A stretch of 64,000 nucleotides of DNA from Belnapia sp. F-4-1. Lineage in GTDB: Bacteria > Pseudomonadota > Alphaproteobacteria > Acetobacterales > Acetobacteraceae. A model generated the notes under the pieces. That model saw nothing but the letters and a program-made list of their open reading frames with translations. It did no database searches and was not told the origin of the DNA. A program made the translations under genes and the position numbers. The stretch covers positions 1,632,819 through 1,696,818 of the forward strand of contig NZ_KN676113.1 in the NCBI RefSeq assembly GCF_000802185.1, written 5' to 3'. This document shows, piece by piece, positions 19,322 through 27,397 of the stretch (its first letter is position 1; the number at the start of each line of letters is the position of its first letter).

Positions 19322-20173
19322 TCAGTTGAGGCGGTGCCGCAGCTCCTCGACCACCAGCCGCGTCCGGCTGGCCGCCGGCCCCTCCGGCTCCAGCTCCAGC
19401 GAGCGCTCGAGGCAGCCGAGCGCGGCGGCGATGCGGTCCAGCCGCTGGTTCATCAGCCCGGCCTCGCGCCAGAGCAGCGCCTGGTCCGGGGCGAGGCGCA
19501 GCATGTCCTCGGAGCAGGCGAGCGCCCCGGCCAGGTCCTGTGCGCGGAGGCGCCGCAGCTTGATATTGTTCTGCAGGCGCAGCAGCACCGCCCGCTTGTC
19601 CATCAGTCGGACGAGGCCCGGCCGCAGCTCCGCCCGCTCGCCCTCGATCCGCTTGATGAGCGCGCGCAGGTCCGGCGCCTGCAGCCCCGCGCCGCCCGCG
19701 AAGACATCGACCAGCGCCTGGCCTCGCCCACCCTCGACGGCCAGCAGGAAATGGCCGGGGAAATCGACGCCATGCGCCGCCCAGCCCGCCGCCTCCGCCG
19801 CATGCAGCCAGAGGATGCCGAGGGCGACCGGCAGCCCCCGCCGCCGCTCGGCGACGCGGATGAGGTTGGCGTTGTCGAGGTTCTCGTAATCCTCGGTATC
19901 GCCCCCGAAGCCGAAGCGGCCATGGATCACTTCGGCCAGCACGGCGCGGCGCCGCTCCGCATCGCCCGCATCGGCCGCGGGGTCGGCCGCGGCGGCGGCG
20001 ACGGCCGCCTGCGCCAGCTCCGACAGCAGGGCGGAGGCCGCGCGCCAATCCGCCTCCGGCGCATCGATCCGCGCGAATTGCAGCGCGACGGCGGCCAGCT
20101 CGATCTCGGCATCCGGCAACTGCCCGGCGGCGGCGAGGGCGGCGCGTGCCTCATCCTCAGGGCTCAAGGCCAT
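19322..20173 (-). CDS. SirB1 family transglutaminase-like/TPR protein
   Basis: This 283-residue protein has the SirB1 core: FGGDTEDYENLDNANLIRVAERRRGLPVALGILWLHAA in adjoining stretches, HGVDFPGHFLL with the His of a transglutaminase-like fold, and a C-terminal TPR-like helical part. The family is widespread in Proteobacteria, but its biochemical role is not established and catalysis is uncertain. It starts only 3 bp after the HIT gene stop and appears to be the last gene of the hisF-hisE-HIT-sirB1 transcription unit. Confidence 0.82.
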   Translation of the reverse strand: MALSPEDEARAALAAAGQLPDAEIELAAVALQFARIDAPEADWRAASALLSELAQAAVAAAAADPAADAGDAERRRAVLAEVIHGRFGFGGDTEDYENLDNANLIRVAERRRGLPVALGILWLHAAEAAGWAAHGVDFPGHFLLAVEGGRGQALVDVFAGGAGLQAPDLRALIKRIEGERAELRPGLVRLMDKRAVLLRLQNNIKLRRLRAQDLAGALACSEDMLRLAPDQALLWREAGLMNQRLDRIAAALGCLERSLELEPEGPAASRTRLVVEELRHRLN

Positions 20174-20176
20174 GCA

Positions 20177-20563
20177 CTACTCCCGCGGCTGCGGCACCAT
20201 CCGGCCGAGGCGGCGGCCGCCGAAGAGATGGACGTGGAAATGCCCGACCTCCTGGCCGGCATACTCGCCCATGTTGGAGAGAAGCCGATAACCATGCTCC
20301 TCCAGCCCGAGTTCCCGCGCTATCCGCCCGACCGCGCGCCAGAAGCCGGTGATGGCCTCGGCCGGAGCCTCGGCATGGAAGTCGGCGGCGCTGACGTAAG
20401 GGCCCTTCGGGATCACCAGCACATGCACCGGCGCCTGCGGGGCGATGTCGTGGAAGGCGAGCGCATGCTCGTCCTCGCTGACCTTCTTGCAGGGAATCTC
20501 CCCGCGCAGGATGCGGGCGAAGATGTTGCCAGGGTCATAGGGCGGCTTGCCGGAGACGGACAT
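20177..20563 (-). CDS. HIT family nucleotide hydrolase (HinT-like)
   Basis: The 128-residue protein begins YDPGNIFARILRGEIPCKKV and ends with the histidine triad motif GHFHVHLFGGR, which hydrolyses nucleoside phosphoramidates and related AMP conjugates in HinT proteins. All three histidines are present. It follows hisE by 17 bp. The genetic link to histidine biosynthesis genes is common in alphaproteobacteria but is not proof of a shared pathway. Confidence 0.93.
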   Translation of the reverse strand: MSVSGKPPYDPGNIFARILRGEIPCKKVSEDEHALAFHDIAPQAPVHVLVIPKGPYVSAADFHAEAPAEAITGFWRAVGRIARELGLEEHGYRLLSNMGEYAGQEVGHFHVHLFGGRRLGRMVPQPRE

Positions 20564-20580
20564 GGCGATCCTCCAACCTG

Positions 20581-21102
20581 TCAGGCGAGCTTGGTGGTGC
20601 GCGCGGCGCGGACGATGCTCTTGGGCCGCGCTGCCTTCTCGGCGATGCCGCTGATGCCTTCGCGCCGCCGGAGCTCCGCCCAGACCTCCTCCGGGCGGAT
20701 GCCGGCATCCACCCAGACGACGACGAGATGGTAGAGCAGGTCGGCGGATTCCAGCACCGTCTCGGTGCGGTGGCCGAGCGTCGCCTCGATGACGCATTCC
20801 ACCGCCTCCTCGCCGAGCTTCTGCGCCACCTTCGCCGTGCCGCGGGCCATCAGCCGGGCGGAATGCGAGGTCGCGGCATCGCCCGCCAAGCGCCGGCTCT
20901 CCACCGTGTCCCAGAGCCGGTCGAGCACCGCGGCATCGCCGTCCCGTGGCCCTTCCAGCGGGGTGAGGTGACGGGCCTCCACCCGGCGCACCGCCTTCTT
21001 CGGCTTCGCCGGCACGGCCGGCACGCCCTCCGGCACCGGCACCGCCGCCGCACGCTTCTTCCCGGCCTTCGCGGCCGGCTTCCTCTTGGTGTCCTTCGCC
21101 AT
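20581..21102 (-). CDS. hisE: Phosphoribosyl-ATP diphosphatase with basic N-terminal extension
   Basis: HisE removes pyrophosphate from phosphoribosyl-ATP, the second step of histidine synthesis. The catalytic domain occupies about residues 57-150, with [18 protein letters not shown] and the metal-binding [13 protein letters not shown]. At 173 residues it is longer than usual (about 105-110). The extra N-terminus of about 50 residues is Lys/Ala/Pro-rich ([17 protein letters not shown]). A downstream start is possible, but no ATG occurs before the domain. It lies 3 bp after hisF. Confidence 0.92.
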   Translation of the reverse strand: MAKDTKRKPAAKAGKKRAAAVPVPEGVPAVPAKPKKAVRRVEARHLTPLEGPRDGDAAVLDRLWDTVESRRLAGDAATSHSARLMARGTAKVAQKLGEEAVECVIEATLGHRTETVLESADLLYHLVVVWVDAGIRPEEVWAELRRREGISGIAEKAARPKSIVRAARTTKLA

Positions 21103-21105
21103 GCG

Positions 21106-21882
21106 TCAGGCGGCCTCCGTCTCGGGCAGGGGGCGGACCGGCAGGCCGGCCCGGGCCAGCGCCGCCTTGGCATCGGCGATACGGAATTCGCCGTAATGGA
21201 AGACGCTGGCGGCGAGCAGGCCGGTCGCCCCGACCCGCGCCCCCTCGACGAAATGCTCCATCGTGCCCACGCCGCCCGAGGCGACGATCGGCACCGGCAC
21301 CGCGGCGCGCACCGCCCGCAGCAGCTCGAGGTCGAAGCCGGACTTGGTGCCGTCGCGGTCCATGCTGGTCAGCAGGATCTCGCCCGCGCCGGCCTCCGCC
21401 ATGCGCCGTGCCCAGCCGACGACCTCGATGCCGGTCGGCTTGCGCCCGCCATGGGTGAAGACCTCCCACCGGCCCTCGCCCACCTTGCGCGCATCGACGG
21501 CGACGACGATCGCCTGGCTGCCGAAGGCCTCCGCCGCGCGCGAGACGAGCTCGGGCTCGGCGACGGCGGCGCTGTTGATGCTCGCCTTGTCGGCGCCGGC
21601 CAGCAGCAGCCGGCGGATGTCCTCGACCGAGCGCACGCCGCCGCCCACGGTCAGCGGGATGAAGACCTGCGCCGCGGTGCGCGAGACGACGTCGAGGATG
21701 GTGTCGCGGTTCTCGTGGCTCGCCGCGATGTCGAGGAAGGTGACCTCGTCGGCGCCCTCGCGGTCATAGGTGCGCGCCTGCTCCACCGGGTCGCCGGCAT
21801 CGCGGAGTGCGACGAAATTGACGCCCTTGACGACGCGGCCGTCCTTCACGTCGAGGCAGGGGATGACGCGGAGAGCGAGCAC
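21106..21882 (-). CDS. hisF: Imidazole glycerol phosphate synthase cyclase subunit
   Basis: The 258-residue TIM-barrel enzyme uses ammonia from HisH to make imidazole glycerol phosphate and AICAR. It shows [19 protein letters not shown] with the catalytic Asp, [45 protein letters not shown] with the second catalytic Asp, and [12 protein letters not shown]. Translation starts at GTG 21882. The other his genes expected upstream (hisB, hisH, hisA) are absent; the gene is instead divergent from the LOV/Kai operon. Confidence 0.97.
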   Translation of the reverse strand: MLALRVIPCLDVKDGRVVKGVNFVALRDAGDPVEQARTYDREGADEVTFLDIAASHENRDTILDVVSRTAAQVFIPLTVGGGVRSVEDIRRLLLAGADKASINSAAVAEPELVSRAAEAFGSQAIVVAVDARKVGEGRWEVFTHGGRKPTGIEVVGWARRMAEAGAGEILLTSMDRDGTKSGFDLELLRAVRAAVPVPIVASGGVGTMEHFVEGARVGATGLLAASVFHYGEFRIADAKAALARAGLPVRPLPETEAA

Positions 21883-21999
21883 GGTTCACCGGTCCGGTTG
21901 GAGGTAAAGGCCTGTTCACCGCATGGCGAAGAAGCGGCCGGGGGTCAAGCGGCGAGGTGCCGCCGGGGGGTGGCCGGCCACGGGCCGGGTAGGCACTCG

Positions 22000-22028
22000 T
22001 TGACGCCACAAACGAGAGGTTGCATACT
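22000..22028 (+). promoter_or_regulatory. Candidate sigma70-type promoter of the LOV-kaiC-kaiB operon
   Basis: TTGACG at 22000-22005 and CATACT at 22023-22028 are separated by exactly 17 bases. The match is close to the housekeeping consensus in an otherwise GC-rich stretch, and it points at the photoreceptor gene. Transcription would begin near 22035, leaving a leader of roughly 230-290 bases. No operator is recognisable. Confidence 0.5.
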
Positions 22029-22320
22029 GTCTTATCCGTGCATGTTCTGCGCGAGCAGCTTCCGGTGATCCGCTGCAATAAAGTTCGGACCAGACATCAT
22101 GCTTCTTCCCGGCGCCGGCTATCGCGCATGATTCGCCGGGCCACGGCCACCTTTCGTATCACCCCGGCGCGATGTTCCGACAGGTCGCCAGCGGCGGTCA
22201 CCTCGGAATCGCTTCTTCGAACGAACCATCGGCCGCACCGACGCCACCGGCCTCAGGCTCGCCCTGAACGAGCGGACGCTGGAAGGCTTCTCGGACGGCA
22301 TCGCCATCGCCGACCTCGCC

Positions 22321-23919
22321 TTGCAGGACCACCCGCTAGTCTACGTCAACAGCGCCTTCGAGCGCATCAGCGGTTACCGGCGGGAAGAGCTGCTCGGCCG
22401 CAACTGCCGCTTCCTGCAAGGCACCGAGCGCACCCAGCCCGCGGTCCGGGAAATGGCCAGCGCCATCGCCGAGGGGCGCGACAGCACCGTCGTCCTGCGC
22501 AATTTCCGCCGCGACGGCACCCCCTTCTGGAGCGAGGTGCGCCTGCGCCCGCTGCGCGACGCCGAGGGCCGCGTCACCCACTATCTCGGTACCACGCGGG
22601 ACGTGACCGAATTCCGTGACGTCAACGAGCGGCTCGCCCGCGCCGCCACCTTTGACGAGGTCACCGGCCTGCTGACCCGCCGCGGCCTGCTCGACCGGCT
22701 GGCCCTGCTGGGGGCGGACGAGCCGTTGCTGATGCTCTGCTGCGACGTCGATCAGCTGCGCGACGTCAACGCGACCTATGGCCGCTCCGCCGGCGACCTG
22801 CTGCTGCTCGAGCTGGGGCGACGGCTGGAGGCGGTGCCCGGCCTGATCGCCGGCAGCCGGCTCGGCGCCGGGCAATTCGCCGCCGCGCTGCGACGCCCCG
22901 AGGCGGCCGAGGCGATGGTCGCTGCGCTGCACGGCATGCTGCGCCAGCCCTTCATCCTGCCCGGCGCCACCGTCGCGCTCACCATCACCCTCGGCTGGGC
23001 CAAGGGTGTCTGGACCGCTTCCCAGGGCGAGCCGCTGCTGATCGAGGCGGAGGCCGCGCTCTATGCCGCCAAGGCCGCCGGCCGTGGCGAGCGCCGCGCC
23101 TTCGACCCTGCGGTGGAGCGCGAGGCCCGCCGACGCCTGCGCATGACCGCCGACCTTCGCAGCGCCCTCGCCAACCGGGAATTCGTGCTGCACTACCAGC
23201 CGAAGGTGGAGCTCGCCACCGGCCGCATCCTCGCCGTCGAAGCGCTGCTGCGCTGGAACAATCCGATCTTCGGCCTGCAATCGCCCGACCGCTTCCTTCC
23301 CGTCGCCGAGCAGAGCGGGCTCATCGTCGAGATCGGCGCCTGGGCCCTGGCCGAGGCCGCCCGCACCGCCGCGGCGCTACATCGCGGCGGCCATGCCGTG
23401 CAGGTCGCCGTCAACGTCTCGCCGGTGCAGTTCCACCGCGACGACGTCCCTGGCCTGTTCCGCCGCATCCTGGCCGAGACCGGGGCGGAGCCGGGATGGA
23501 TCTCGATCGAGCTGACCGAGACGGTGCTCGCCGATGGCAGCGCGCGCACCCTCGCCTGCTCCCAGGCGCTGCGCGAGATGGGCATCGGCCTCGCCATGGA
23601 TGATTTCGGCACCGGCTTCGCCTCGCTCGACCAGCTCCGCAGCCTGCCCTTCACCGAGGTGAAGCTCGACCGCAGCTTCGTCCGCAACCTGCATGCGGAC
23701 CCGGTGCAGTCCGCCATCGTCACCGGCGTGCTCGGCGTCGCCCGCGCCCTCGGCATCACCGCCACCTGTGAAGGCGTGGAGACGGAGGCGGAGCGGCAGC
23801 GTCTGATGGTGCTCGGCTGCCCGGTGGCGCAGGGCTACCTGTTCAGCCTGCCGCTCGCCAAGGAGGATCTCATCTGGCTGCTGGAGAAGCACGCGGTCCT
23901 GCCGGTGGCGGCGGCATGA
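22321..23919 (+). CDS. LOV-GGDEF-EAL blue-light-regulated c-di-GMP phosphodiesterase
   Basis: Residues 1-95 form a LOV domain with the photoactive motif GRNCRFLQG (Cys29, codon at 22405). The GGDEF domain that follows is degenerate (LGAGQF at about 181-186 instead of GG[DE]EF), so cyclase activity is unlikely. The EAL domain is intact: EALLRW (307), NVSPVQFH, ELTET, DDFGTGFASL, VKLDRSF, CEGVETE and AQGY. It should hydrolyse c-di-GMP under blue-light control. The TTG at 22321 is the first usual start codon, but LOV-like coding (TLEGFSDGIAIADLAL) runs in frame upstream, so the true start lies before it or a frameshift exists. It overlaps kaiC by ATGA. Confidence 0.88.
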   Translation: MQDHPLVYVNSAFERISGYRREELLGRNCRFLQGTERTQPAVREMASAIAEGRDSTVVLRNFRRDGTPFWSEVRLRPLRDAEGRVTHYLGTTRDVTEFRDVNERLARAATFDEVTGLLTRRGLLDRLALLGADEPLLMLCCDVDQLRDVNATYGRSAGDLLLLELGRRLEAVPGLIAGSRLGAGQFAAALRRPEAAEAMVAALHGMLRQPFILPGATVALTITLGWAKGVWTASQGEPLLIEAEAALYAAKAAGRGERRAFDPAVEREARRRLRMTADLRSALANREFVLHYQPKVELATGRILAVEALLRWNNPIFGLQSPDRFLPVAEQSGLIVEIGAWALAEAARTAAALHRGGHAVQVAVNVSPVQFHRDDVPGLFRRILAETGAEPGWISIELTETVLADGSARTLACSQALREMGIGLAMDDFGTGFASLDQLRSLPFTEVKLDRSFVRNLHADPVQSAIVTGVLGVARALGITATCEGVETEAERQRLMVLGCPVAQGYLFSLPLAKEDLIWLLEKHAVLPVAAA

Positions 23920-25631
23920 GCGGCGGCCCGATGCCCCGCCTCCCGACCGGCATCGCCTGGTTCGACCGGCTGACCCAGGGCGGCATTCCGACCCGGCGGC
24001 TGACCGTGCTGCTCGGCCAGGCCGGCGCCGGCAAGACGCTGCTCTCCTGCCAGATCGCCGCCACCCGGGCGCGGCTCTCCGGCGCCGGCGTCGTCTTCGC
24101 CGCGCTGGAGGAGCCGCCGTCCGACATCATCCGCAACGCCTCCGGCTTCACCTGGGACCTTGCGGCGTTGGCCGGACGGCAGTTCCACGCGCTCGACCTG
24201 CGGCCGGACCCGGACATGGTCTTCGCCGGGGATTTCGACCTGCGCGGCATGCTCGCCACCCTTTCCGCCAAGGCACGGCAGACCGGGGCGGAGCTGGTGG
24301 TGTTCGACGGGCTGGACACCGTGCTCGGCTGGCTCGCCAGCCCAGCCCGGCGCAGCGCGGAACTCACCCGCATCGGCCGCTGGCTGGAGGAGGAGGGTCT
24401 CAGCGCCATCATCACCGCCAAGGCGGAGCGCCATGGTGGCCCGGTCGATGCGCTCGGCCCGCTGGAATTCGCCGTCTCCCTCGTGGTGGCGCTGGAGCAG
24501 CGGGAGGAGAGCGGCGGCACCCTCCGCGCGCTCCGCATCACCAAGTCCCGCGGCAGCGGCCACAGCAGCAGCGCCCATCCGCTGTTCGTCTCCCGCCACG
24601 GGCTAGAGCCACTAATGTGGCCGGGCGGCGACCCATCGCCTGCCTCGCGGGAGCGGGTCGGCTCCGGCATGGCGCGGTTCGACGTGCTGCTCGGCGGCGG
24701 CTACCTGCGGGGCAGCACGGCGCTGCTCTCCGGCCCGCCCGGCACCGGCAAGTCAACCCTCGCGGCGCTCTTCACCGCCTCCGTCTGCGCCGCCGGCGGC
24801 CGCGCCGTGCACATCTTCTTCGACGAGGGGCCGGAGCAGGCCATCCGCAACATGCGCTCGGTCGGCATCGACCTCGCCGCCCACCGCGCCAGCGGTGCCC
24901 TCCACCTGATCGGCCTCCAGCCCGGCCGCGACGGGCCGGAGCAGCTGCTTTCCGAGATCCTCGCCGCGGTCGAGACGCAGGACGCCACCGCCCTGGTGGT
25001 CGACCCCGTCTCCTCGCTGATGCGCGGCGGCGTCGCCGATCTCGGCCAGTCCGCCATCCGCCGCCTGGTGGAGGAAGCCCGCGCCCGCGGCATGACCGCC
25101 CTGCTCACCTCCCTGGTCGAGGTGGGGGACGATCCGTCCACCAGCACGCTCAGCGCCGTCTCCACCATCGCCGATGCCTGGATCGCCCTCGGCTATGCCG
25201 AGCGGGGTGGCGAGCGCAACCGCACCCTCTCCATCGTCAAGGCGCGCGGCAGCGCTCATTCCAACCAGACGCGCGAACTCATCATGACCGCCGAGGGCTG
25301 CACCCTGGCGGATGTCTACACCGCCGGCGGCACGGTGCTGCTCGGCACCGCCCGGATGGAGCGGGAGGCGGAGGAGCGCCGCCTCGAGGCCCTCGCCAGC
25401 CTCGACCACCAGCGCCACCTGCGCGAGCTCCAGGCCCAGCTCACCGAGGCCGAGATACGCCAGCGCCAGTCCGGCCTGCAATCCGAGGCGGCGCGGGCCG
25501 AGCTCGCCCTGCTGGAGACGGCCGAGGCCGCGCGCCGCGCGGCCCGGGCCGACCGCCTCCTCCGCATCGCCACCAGCCGTTCCGCCGATGCGCCGGCGGA
25601 GGGGGGATCGGAGGGAGGGTCGGCAGCATGA
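23916..25631 (+). CDS. kaiC: KaiC-like circadian clock ATPase
   Basis: The 571-residue protein has two KaiC/RecA domains. CI has Walker A GQAGAGKT (34-41) and the acidic pair EE (65-66). CII has Walker A GPPGTGKST (273-281), with DE at 303-304 in the matching place. The autophosphorylation Ser-Thr pair of cyanobacterial KaiC appears conserved as S416-T417 (STLSAVSTIADAW), followed by VKARGSAHS, similar to the KaiC FKMRGSWH segment. A C-terminal coiled coil of about 80 residues is extra. It lies between the LOV phosphodiesterase and kaiB genes with 4-base overlaps. No kaiA is present. Confidence 0.88.
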   Translation: MSGGPMPRLPTGIAWFDRLTQGGIPTRRLTVLLGQAGAGKTLLSCQIAATRARLSGAGVVFAALEEPPSDIIRNASGFTWDLAALAGRQFHALDLRPDPDMVFAGDFDLRGMLATLSAKARQTGAELVVFDGLDTVLGWLASPARRSAELTRIGRWLEEEGLSAIITAKAERHGGPVDALGPLEFAVSLVVALEQREESGGTLRALRITKSRGSGHSSSAHPLFVSRHGLEPLMWPGGDPSPASRERVGSGMARFDVLLGGGYLRGSTALLSGPPGTGKSTLAALFTASVCAAGGRAVHIFFDEGPEQAIRNMRSVGIDLAAHRASGALHLIGLQPGRDGPEQLLSEILAAVETQDATALVVDPVSSLMRGGVADLGQSAIRRLVEEARARGMTALLTSLVEVGDDPSTSTLSAVSTIADAWIALGYAERGGERNRTLSIVKARGSAHSNQTRELIMTAEGCTLADVYTAGGTVLLGTARMEREAEERRLEALASLDHQRHLRELQAQLTEAEIRQRQSGLQSEAARAELALLETAEAARRAARADRLLRIATSRSADAPAEGGSEGGSAA

Positions 25632-25924
25632 GCTCGGCCGCCGTCGCCCTCTTCGTCGCCGGCGGCGCCCCGCGCTCTGCGGCAGCTTTGCGCAACCTCA
25701 CCGCCGCCATCGCCGCCACCGGCCGGCCCGAGGGCACCTTCCGCATCGAGCTGATCGACGTGCTGCGCGACCCGGCCCGGGCGCTGGAGGCCGGGCTGCT
25801 GGCGACGCCGAGCCTCGCCCTCACCGCCGCCAATGGCCGCCGCCGCTGGTTCATCGGCGATTTCGACCGGCCGGAGCTGCTGGCCGGCTGGCTCGCCGAC
25901 GTACTGGACGGCGACCCCCCCTGA
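25628..25924 (+). CDS. kaiB: KaiB-like thioredoxin-fold protein
   Basis: The 98-residue protein has KaiB length and pattern: VALFVAGGAPRSAAALRNL at the start, FRIELIDVLRDPARALEAGLLATPSLAL in two adjoining segments, and a late RWFIGDF. In cyanobacteria KaiB switches fold and binds the CI ring of phosphorylated KaiC. Its start overlaps the kaiC stop (ATGA), which indicates coupled expression. Divergence from cyanobacterial KaiB is considerable, so clock function is inferred, not shown. Confidence 0.85.
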   Translation: MSSAAVALFVAGGAPRSAAALRNLTAAIAATGRPEGTFRIELIDVLRDPARALEAGLLATPSLALTAANGRRRWFIGDFDRPELLAGWLADVLDGDPP

Positions 25925-25972
25925 CCTCCGCCGCGTCAGGCTCTATATCTGGCGACCAGCAGGAGCTTGCCC

Positions 25973-27397
25973 GTGGTCGCCATCACCTCGCCCGCCTTCA
26001 AGGAGAATGCCCGGACCGCGCTCGCAGACCCCGGTTTGCAGAAGGCGCTCGGCACGGCGAAGGGCGCCTTCCTCCAGCGCCGCGCCCAGGCCGTCGCCAA
26101 CCTGCCGGAATTCGAGCAGCTCCGGGACATCGGCCGGAACATCAAGAACCATACGCTGGCGAACCTCGACTTCTACCTCGAGGCCTATGAGGCCAAGGTG
26201 AAGGCCGCCGGCGGCCAGGTCCACTGGTGCTCGACCGCCGACGACGCCCGCGCCACCGTGCTGGAGATCTGCCGCCGCGCCAATGCCCGCACCGTCACCA
26301 AGGGCAAGTCGATGATCTCCGAGGAGCTCGGGATCAACGCCCACCTGGAAGCGCACGGCATCCGCCCGGTCGAGACCGATCTCGGCGAGTACATCCTCCA
26401 GCTCCGCCAGGAGCATCCGAGCCACATCATCGCCCCCGCCTTCCACCTGAACCGCGAGGACTGGGAGGCCGATTTCCGCCGCCTGCACACCGACCTGCCG
26501 CGCGACCGCGTCTTCGCCGAGCGGCGCGACATCCTGGCCGAGGCCCGCACCAAGCTGCGGGAGAAATTCCTCCAGGCCGATGTCGGCATCACGGGGGCCA
26601 ATTTCCTCGTCGCCGAGACCGGCAGCAGCGTCATCGTCACCAACGAGGGCAATGGCGACCTGACCCAGACCCTGCCGCGGGTCCATATCGCGCTCGCCAG
26701 CATCGAGAAGGTCGTCCCGACGCTGGAGGACGCCACCAGCCTGCTCCGCCTGCTCGCCCGCTCCGCCACCGGCCAGGACTTCTCGGTCTACACCACCTTT
26801 TCCACCGGCGCCCGCCGCCCGGCCGACCTGGACGGGCCGGAGGAGTACCACGTCGTCCTGATCGACAACGGCCGCTCCAACATGCTCGGCACCGAGTTCC
26901 AGGAGATGCTGCGCTGCATCCGCTGCGCCGCCTGCATGAACCACTGCCCGGTCTATGGCGCGATCGGCGGCCATGCCTATGGCTGGGTCTATCCCGGGCC
27001 GATGGGCTCCGTCCTCACCCCCTCGCTCGTCGGCATCGAGAAGACCGGGATGCTGCCCAACGCCTCCACATTCTGCGGCAAGTGCGAGAGCGTTTGCCCG
27101 GTGAAGATCCCGCTGCCGAAGATGATGCGCCACTGGCGCGAGCGGGAATTCGAGCGCCACCTGACGCCCGCCACCCAGCGCAGCAACCTTGCCCTCTGGG
27201 CCTGGTTCGCCCGCCGCCCAACGCTTTACCGGGCCGCCACCCGCGCGGCGAACGCCGCCCTCAGCCTGCTCGGCCGCGGCAAGGGCGCCTTCCGCTCCTT
27301 GCCGCTGGCGGGCGGCTGGACGGCCGGGCGGGACCTCCCCGTGCCCGAGGGCGGCACCTTCATGGCCCGCTATGCGAAGGAGCAGCGCCGCCGATGA
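25973..27397 (+). CDS. lutB: LutB-like lactate utilisation iron-sulfur protein
   Basis: The 474-residue protein matches LutB/LldF in length and motifs. An N-terminal DUF162-type domain (TKGKSMISEELGIN, ETDLGEYI, TGANFLVAETGS) precedes two [4Fe-4S] motifs, CIRCAACMNHCPVYG and CGKCESVCPVKIP. LutABC oxidise L-lactate to pyruvate. GTG 25973 is chosen because AGGAG lies 8 bases upstream; TTG 25967 is too close to it. It overlaps lutC by ATGA. No lutA lies beside it. Confidence 0.88.
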   Translation: MVAITSPAFKENARTALADPGLQKALGTAKGAFLQRRAQAVANLPEFEQLRDIGRNIKNHTLANLDFYLEAYEAKVKAAGGQVHWCSTADDARATVLEICRRANARTVTKGKSMISEELGINAHLEAHGIRPVETDLGEYILQLRQEHPSHIIAPAFHLNREDWEADFRRLHTDLPRDRVFAERRDILAEARTKLREKFLQADVGITGANFLVAETGSSVIVTNEGNGDLTQTLPRVHIALASIEKVVPTLEDATSLLRLLARSATGQDFSVYTTFSTGARRPADLDGPEEYHVVLIDNGRSNMLGTEFQEMLRCIRCAACMNHCPVYGAIGGHAYGWVYPGPMGSVLTPSLVGIEKTGMLPNASTFCGKCESVCPVKIPLPKMMRHWREREFERHLTPATQRSNLALWAWFARRPTLYRAATRAANAALSLLGRGKGAFRSLPLAGGWTAGRDLPVPEGGTFMARYAKEQRRR

